The notes beneath the pieces are model-generated. The model did not search any database and was not told where the DNA came from. It was given only the letters and a program-made list of their open reading frames with translations. A stretch of DNA of 64,000 nucleotides, taken from positions 46,144 to 110,143 of the forward strand of contig DASZEN010000024.1 of the NCBI GenBank assembly GCA_035940775.1, in the 5' to 3' direction. The position numbers were made by a program, and so were the translations under genes. Shown piece by piece: positions 60,157 through 64,000 of the stretch. Source of the DNA: DASQYE01 sp035940775 (GTDB lineage Bacteria; Acidobacteriota; Blastocatellia; Pyrinomonadales; Pyrinomonadaceae). Every line of letters begins with the position of its first letter. Position 1 is the stretch's first letter.

Positions 60157-63100
60157 ATGAAGCCCCCGCTTGCCTTCGCGCGTCTTAATCTTGTTGACCT
60201 GACGAAAAGAGCCTCGCTCCAAATCTCAAACAGCGCCAAATCAGCTATGAGCCTGCCCCCCAGATTCGCACGCCCCGCTGCGATTCTTACTTTTCTCGCT
60301 CTGGCAATAGCCGTCTTCTATTCCTCCACGGCGGCCTCGTCATTTCATCTATTTTCACGCGGCAGCCTCGCACGCTCCGCTTCATTAACTAATCCCTTCA
60401 TTAAGTCGGACGCCCGCAAAGCCAACATCGCCACGGCGGACGATCTGTTCTTAGGAGAGGGCGCATCCAGATTTTCCGCCATCGAGCAATTTCTCGCTCT
60501 GGCAGCCATGCCGCAAAGCCCGGCGGGCCCGGAAACCGTTACGCTTTACGCCGCGGACTGCACGACGCCCAAGACGACTTTCGAGCTTGGGGACATCGTT
60601 TGCGCCAAGGCGACGGGTATTCCGCTCGGGGCTTTCAGGCGTTTGACATGGCACAACCCGGATCGTTACGTAGAACGCGCCACCCCGATCCTGGCCGACG
60701 GACAGACAGACCTCTGGACGAATCCGGCGACCACCACCGGGCTGATCGAAGATATTACCGTTCAGAACCGTGGAACATGGCGAGTGAACATCCTCAACGC
60801 CAGAGGGTCGGTCATCGCGAGCGCCTTCTACACGGTCACAGACCCGGCTCAGGCGACTTCCGACCTTGCGATCAGCGTCAGCGCCATCGGCGATGATTCC
60901 CCGCCTTCCACAAGCCTGGTTCAGTTCCTGGTCGATGTCAAAAATGCTGGCCCCAACGATGCCACCAACGTCCGCTTCGTAGACAGCAATTTCGTCAATA
61001 TGACGTTGAACGGGGCGACGCAAACCGGCGGCACTGAGAACGCATTCACGTGTACCGATAGCGGCACTGTCGATTGCTCGATAGCAAACCTCCCCAACGG
61101 CGCTTCGGCCCAATTCACGCTCACCTTTACAGCCGGTGCGGCGGGATCGACGATTGACAACAGCGTGTCGGTCTCAAGCGACACGACTGAACTCAATGCG
61201 GGGGACAACACGTCATCGGCTCAGCCTCTGCTTATTAATTCGGGTGCTGCGCCAGCGCAGTGCGTCCTCGAATGCCCGAACAATATCACGGTCACAGCAC
61301 CGGCGGGAGAAACCCAGGCGCAGGTTAATTTCTCTTCACCGAATCACTTTGGAACTTGCGGAACCATCACCACTTCGCATTCTTCAGGCTCGTTCTTCCC
61401 GGTCGGCTCGACCGTCGTGACCGCTTCATCGTCTGTCGGTGATGGCAGTTGCAGCTTTACGATCACGGTGCTTGATTCCGCTCCGCCGACCATCGCTTGC
61501 CCGAGCAATCAAACGGTCGCAGCCGCCGGTGGCGAGTGTTCAGCGACGGTTGATCCCGGCACGCCGACGGCGACCGGCAACAACGTGTCTGTAACAGGCA
61601 CACGCAACGACGGTCAGGCTCTGGACGCTCCATATCCCGGCGGCGTCACGACGATCACCTGGACGGCGGTAGATGACGACGGGCGTAGGGCTAGCTGTGC
61701 TCAGACCATCACGGTCAGCACCGACGATACGACGCCGCCGACCATTACCGCGCCGCCGGATCTGACTCTGACCACGGGCGCAAGTGAAGAGTCGTCATGC
61801 GGAGTGATCGTCGGAGAGAGCAGCATCACGGCGGATGCCGATGACAACTGCTCCGTAAGCGTCTCGCGCACGGGCGTTCCTGCGGGCAACTTCTTCCCGC
61901 TCGGAACGACCACGATCACCTATACGGCGACCGACCCGGCGGGCAATACGGCGACCGACACACAGACAATCACGGTCTCGGACAACACGCCGCCCGTGGT
62001 TCATGTCAACGGAGACAATCCGCTGACGCCTGACTTCAACGAAGCGCCCGACGTAACTGTAGAGTGCGGCGGAACCCTGGTTGATCCGGGCGCGACGGCT
62101 GAAGATAGCTGCATCGGCCCCGTCGATGTAACGACCAACACCATAGACACGCATACGCCGGGGACTTACACCCTGGTCTACTCGGCCACGGACGGCACCA
62201 ACACGGGCACGGGCACGCGGACAGTCCACGTGGTTGATACGACCGCGCCGGTCATTTCGCTCAACGGCTCGAACCCGATGACGGTCGAATGCCATTCGAG
62301 CTTTACCGATCCGGGTGCGACGGCCGAGGACGGTTGCGCTGGCAGTTTTGCGGCCACCGCTTCCGGCTCTGTCAATGCCAACGTGCCGGGCAGCTATACG
62401 ATCACCTACTCGGCCAGTGACCCGTCGGGCAATGCTGCGACCCCGGTCACACGCACCGTCAACGTAGTGGATACGCTCGCGCCGGTGATTACTCTGAACG
62501 GGGCGAATCCGATGACGGTCGAGTGTCACACCAGCTATAGCGAACCCGGAGCAACGGCTAACGATGCCTGCAACGGCCCCGTCCCGGTAACCGTATCGGG
62601 CAGCGTTAACGTCAACGTGCCGGGCAGCTATACGATCACCTACTCGGCGACCGACGGTTCGCATCCCGCTTCGGCCACCCGGACGGTGAACGTTGTGGAT
62701 ACGACCGCGCCCGTCATCAGTTGTCCGGCGAACATCACAGTCACGTTGCCGCTCAATACTTCGGCCACTTCCATGGCTGTGAGTTATCCGGCGGTGACGG
62801 CGACCGATAGCTGCTCGTCGAGCGTGACGGTGACAACGAGCAAGGCTTCCGGCTCGGTCTTCTCGGTCGGCACGACCGTGGTCAACGCGACGGCGACCGA
62901 TCCGGCTGGCAACTCCAGCTCGTGCAGCTTTACTGTGACGGTGCTTTATAACTTCACAGGCTTCTTCCAGCCCGTTGACAACCTGCCGACATTGAATCAG
63001 GTCAACGCGGGCCGGGCGATTCCGGTGAAGTTCAGCCTGAGCGGTAATAAGGGCCTGGCTATCTTCGCTCCCAACAGCCCGTCATCCGGCGTCATTCCGT

Positions 63101-63294
63101 GCGGCGCCAATGATCCGGTGGTTGACATCGAAGAGACTGTCACGGCTGGCAGTAGCAGTCTCGGCTACACGGCTTCCAGCGACCAGTACAGTTACATCTG
63201 GAAGACAGAAAGCTCGTGGGCGGGTACTTGTCGTCAACTGCTTATCCAGTTGAATGACGGAACCACCCATCGCGCAAACTTCAAGTTCAAGTAA
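60157..63294 (+). CDS. Large secreted DUF11/HYR/DUF5011/PxKF repeat protein
   Basis: 1,045 residues from ATG 60157. A hydrophobic signal-like segment lies at about 39-55 (AAILTFLALAIAVFYSSTAA). Order: a unique region with a Cys pair; a DUF11-type beta-sandwich (SDLAISVSAIGDDSPP); HYR domains (ECPNNITVTAPAGE, IACPSNQTVAAAGG, ITAPPDLTLTTG); DUF5011-like Ig domains with NPMTVECHSSFTDPGATA; another HYR; and a C-terminal PxKF region (GRAIPVKFSLSGNKG). Such architectures are extracellular and adhesion-like. Substrate unknown. A second ATG at 60247 starts immediately before the hydrophobic segment and is an alternative. Confidence 0.88.
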   Translation: MKPPLAFARLNLVDLTKRASLQISNSAKSAMSLPPRFARPAAILTFLALAIAVFYSSTAASSFHLFSRGSLARSASLTNPFIKSDARKANIATADDLFLGEGASRFSAIEQFLALAAMPQSPAGPETVTLYAADCTTPKTTFELGDIVCAKATGIPLGAFRRLTWHNPDRYVERATPILADGQTDLWTNPATTTGLIEDITVQNRGTWRVNILNARGSVIASAFYTVTDPAQATSDLAISVSAIGDDSPPSTSLVQFLVDVKNAGPNDATNVRFVDSNFVNMTLNGATQTGGTENAFTCTDSGTVDCSIANLPNGASAQFTLTFTAGAAGSTIDNSVSVSSDTTELNAGDNTSSAQPLLINSGAAPAQCVLECPNNITVTAPAGETQAQVNFSSPNHFGTCGTITTSHSSGSFFPVGSTVVTASSSVGDGSCSFTITVLDSAPPTIACPSNQTVAAAGGECSATVDPGTPTATGNNVSVTGTRNDGQALDAPYPGGVTTITWTAVDDDGRRASCAQTITVSTDDTTPPTITAPPDLTLTTGASEESSCGVIVGESSITADADDNCSVSVSRTGVPAGNFFPLGTTTITYTATDPAGNTATDTQTITVSDNTPPVVHVNGDNPLTPDFNEAPDVTVECGGTLVDPGATAEDSCIGPVDVTTNTIDTHTPGTYTLVYSATDGTNTGTGTRTVHVVDTTAPVISLNGSNPMTVECHSSFTDPGATAEDGCAGSFAATASGSVNANVPGSYTITYSASDPSGNAATPVTRTVNVVDTLAPVITLNGANPMTVECHTSYSEPGATANDACNGPVPVTVSGSVNVNVPGSYTITYSATDGSHPASATRTVNVVDTTAPVISCPANITVTLPLNTSATSMAVSYPAVTATDSCSSSVTVTTSKASGSVFSVGTTVVNATATDPAGNSSSCSFTVTVLYNFTGFFQPVDNLPTLNQVNAGRAIPVKFSLSGNKGLAIFAPNSPSSGVIPCGANDPVVDIEETVTAGSSSLGYTASSDQYSYIWKTESSWAGTCRQLLIQLNDGTTHRANFKFK
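62230..62691 (+). repeat. Tandem Ig-domain repeat, period 234/228 bp
   Basis: Two consecutive DUF5011-like domains are direct DNA repeats: blocks starting at 62230, 62464 and 62692 share GATACG..CGCGCC and CCGATGACGGTCGA, and a 36-base segment is identical at 62379 and 62613. The similarity at DNA level suggests recent duplication and possible copy-number variation. Confidence 0.8.
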
Positions 63295-63312
63295 GGCGAG
63301 GGTCTGATCCGT

Positions 63313-63347
63313 GCGTAGAGCGTCCGTTGAAGCCGGGCGCTCTACGC
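63313..63347 (+). terminator. Hairpin after the HYR gene
   Basis: 13-bp stem with one G-U-type mismatch (63313-63325 with 63335-63347), loop 9 bases, starting 18 bases after the stop. No T-run follows (CAAAGACGG), so it may be a stabilising 3' structure rather than an efficient terminator. Confidence 0.45.
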
Positions 63348-63509
63348 AAAGACGGGCCGTCGCATACGGACACCGACGACACATTTCACCGAGTGACATC
63401 AGCCGCTCGACCAAACTATGGAACTAAAGGCCGAGGAGCCTTGAGATTCTAAACAATGATGCAGCCCATAACGGCAATTACATCCACCCCCTATAAAGGA
63501 GAACTCATC

Positions 63510-64000
63510 ATGAAGAAGGTTCGCTTCACTCTGAACGTTTTAGCCGTTGTCGTATTCACCTTGACGGTTAGTTCGTTTGCTCATGCACAGGCGACCCGCA
63601 CCTGGGTGTCGGGTGTTGGCGATGATGTCAACCCGTGCAGCCGCACAGCCCCCTGCAAGACCTTTGCCGGTGCTATCTCAAAGACTGCCACCGGCGGCGA
63701 GATCGACGCCCTCGATCCGGGCGGCTTCGGCGCCATCACGATCACCAAATCCATTACGATTGACGGCGGTGCCGCTCTGGCGGGCATTCTCGCCGCCGGT
63801 ACGAACGGCGTCAACGTCAACGACTCGGGCTCTGCCACTCCCAACACGGCTGTCGTCAGCTTGAGGAATCTCTCCATCAACGGCGCGACCACAGGGCTTG
63901 TCGGCGTCAACATCAGCGCCGGAAGGACGGTCAGCATTGATAACTGCTCGATAGTCGGATTCCGCTCCGGCAACGGCAACGGCATCCGTGATTCGCGCTC
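63510..64000 (+). CDS. Secreted beta-helix protein, 5' part (runs off the right edge)
   Basis: ATG 63510 is preceded by AAGGAG (63496-63501). The open frame of 163 codons has no stop before the window end. Signal peptide MKKVRFTLNVLAVVVFTLTV, cut after AHA. The mature start ATRTWVSGVGDDVNPCSRTA, then PCKTFAGAI, is typical of a family of predicted right-handed parallel beta-helix proteins, and GGFGAITITKSITIDG, VVSLRNLSINGATTGLVGVNI and VSIDNCSIVGF are the first beta-helix rungs. Probably extracellular. Function unknown. Confidence 0.85.
   Translation, partial: MKKVRFTLNVLAVVVFTLTVSSFAHAQATRTWVSGVGDDVNPCSRTAPCKTFAGAISKTATGGEIDALDPGGFGAITITKSITIDGGAALAGILAAGTNGVNVNDSGSATPNTAVVSLRNLSINGATTGLVGVNISAGRTVSIDNCSIVGFRSGNGNGIRDSR

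Noticed and set aside
61795..62664. 289-codon minus-strand frame opposite the HYR gene
   Set aside because: Shadow frame caused by the repetitive Ig-domain sequence.

Overview
The window is a GC-rich (visibly above 60 %), densely coded bacterial chromosome segment with no plasmid, phage or insertion-sequence genes. The gene families suggest an Acidobacteriota genome, perhaps class Blastocatellia. This is an inference from several traits: FHA/PP2C/Ser-Thr-kinase signalling, HYR and PxKF secreted proteins, 'VSGVGDDVNPCSRTAPCKTF'-type beta-helix proteins, large GAF/GGDEF regulators and a split fab cluster. No rRNA, tRNA or CRISPR was seen.

Layout. 1-2.8 kb: end of argS, then DAHP synthase with a clear terminator. 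2.9-7.3 kb: copper module, with a textbook MerR-type promoter (20-bp spacer plus dyad), a MerR regulator, a YHS-fused CopA ATPase, a membrane cupredoxin and an unknown secreted protein. 7.3-9.6 kb: degenerate receiver protein, EEP-family hydrolase, SpoU-type rRNA methylase. 9.9-19.1 kb: a signalling and cell-wall operon (FHA/DUF3662 protein, class B PBP, RodA/FtsW, PP2C phosphatase, transmembrane Ser/Thr kinase with SH3 ectodomain, second FHA/DUF3662 protein). Its gene content matches the actinobacterial fhaA-pstP-rodA-pbpA-pkn locus. A decayed kinase 5' end lies just upstream.

19.1-26.2 kb, minus strand: a regulatory block with a PocR-GAF-GGDEF diguanylate cyclase, a pseudo-AAA/RsbW fusion, a STAS anti-anti-sigma protein, an HD-GYP phosphodiesterase and a coiled-coil protein built from seven 63-bp repeats. 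It joins c-di-GMP synthesis, c-di-GMP breakdown and a partner-switch. 26.4-35.2 kb, minus: oligopeptide ABC transporter oppABCDF with two substrate-binding proteins. 35.2-37 kb, minus: coaE and folD. 37-41.7 kb, plus: lytic transglycosylase, CusF-SCO1 fusion, DUF4198 protein.

41.9-53.4 kb, minus: etfBA; fatty-acid and phospholipid genes (yceD, rpmF, plsX, fabH, a secreted small protein, fabD, acpP, fabF, with no fabG); a TPR protein; 3-hydroxyacyl-CoA dehydrogenase and thiolase. Two minus-strand promoters here match the sigma-70 consensus fully at both hexamers (TTGACA-16-TATAAT). 53.6-59.7 kb, plus: NDP-sugar pyrophosphorylase, phosphohexomutase, a 50-residue DUF3309 membrane peptide, mutM, and a bifunctional homocysteine methyltransferase/methylene-THF reductase. 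Before that last gene lies a complete promoter, SAM-II-type aptamer and terminator leader. 59.8-64 kb: promoter with long leader, a 1,045-residue DUF11/HYR/PxKF surface protein, and the start of a secreted beta-helix protein that runs off the right edge.

The points most worth a second look are the SAM-II-type riboswitch with a terminator platform, the actinobacteria-like kinase/phosphatase/cell-wall operon with its kinase relic, and the RsbW domain fused to an ATPase-like region with no Walker A lysine.
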